Positions 6,617-6,622 of a stretch of 6,622 bases of DNA are shown one piece after another. Origin of the DNA: Candidatus Hydrogenedentota bacterium (lineage in GTDB: Bacteria > Hydrogenedentota > Hydrogenedentia > Hydrogenedentales > CAITNO01); assembly GCA_903822375.1 (NCBI GenBank), contig CAIJOU010000323.1:1-6622 (forward strand), in the 5' to 3' direction. The notes beneath the pieces are model-generated. The model made no database searches. It had not been told where the DNA came from and saw only the letters and a program-made list of their open reading frames with translations. A program made the position numbers and the translations under genes. The stretch's first letter is position 1; every line of letters starts with the position of its first letter.

Positions 6617-6622
6617 CGTGGC

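Overview
The window looks like bacterial chromosome, G+C-rich by eye (not computed), carrying two vitamin/cofactor gene blocks, a sugar-isomerase-like gene, a lipoprotein gene and one very small membrane-protein gene. The lipobox signal peptide in one gene points to a bacterial secretory and lipoprotein system. None of the genes fixes the taxon. My loose guess is an uncultured, perhaps PVC-like or Hydrogenedentes-like lineage, with low confidence. No mobile element, CRISPR array, tRNA or rRNA was seen.

Left part, plus strand (1-2214). panB (5' end cut by the window edge), panC and panD form a tightly packed pantothenate operon. Both internal junctions are 4-base ATGA overlaps. PanB and PanC make the pantoate side and perform the ligation, and PanD supplies beta-alanine, so the block holds the whole committed route to pantothenate except ketopantoate reductase. 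A 39-codon gene with its own ribosome binding site follows at 2095-2214. A strong hairpin at 2259-2288 then separates these genes from the convergent minus-strand genes.

Middle part, minus strand (2316-4886). Reading leftwards, a near-consensus promoter (4858-4886) with a double dyad against its -35 box drives queE, queD and queF, three steps of the route from GTP-derived dihydroneopterin triphosphate to preQ1, the queuosine precursor. queC and folE are not in the window. The QueD is unusual. It is a tandem fusion in which the first domain has lost the zinc and cysteine residues but keeps Asp-His, while the second keeps Cys, two zinc His and the pterin-anchoring Glu but lost the Asp-His order. 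Together they could form one composite active site. Downstream lies a small unassigned lipoprotein gene (2316-2768).

Right part, minus strand (5079-6616). A complete gene of the short L-fucose/L-arabinose isomerase-like family (COG2407 type) has its own extended -10 promoter candidate, a good ribosome binding site and a clear intrinsic terminator.

Most of the window is ordinary metabolism. The strongest candidates for something new are the split-site QueD fusion, the queEDF operator-like dyads and the 39-residue protein.
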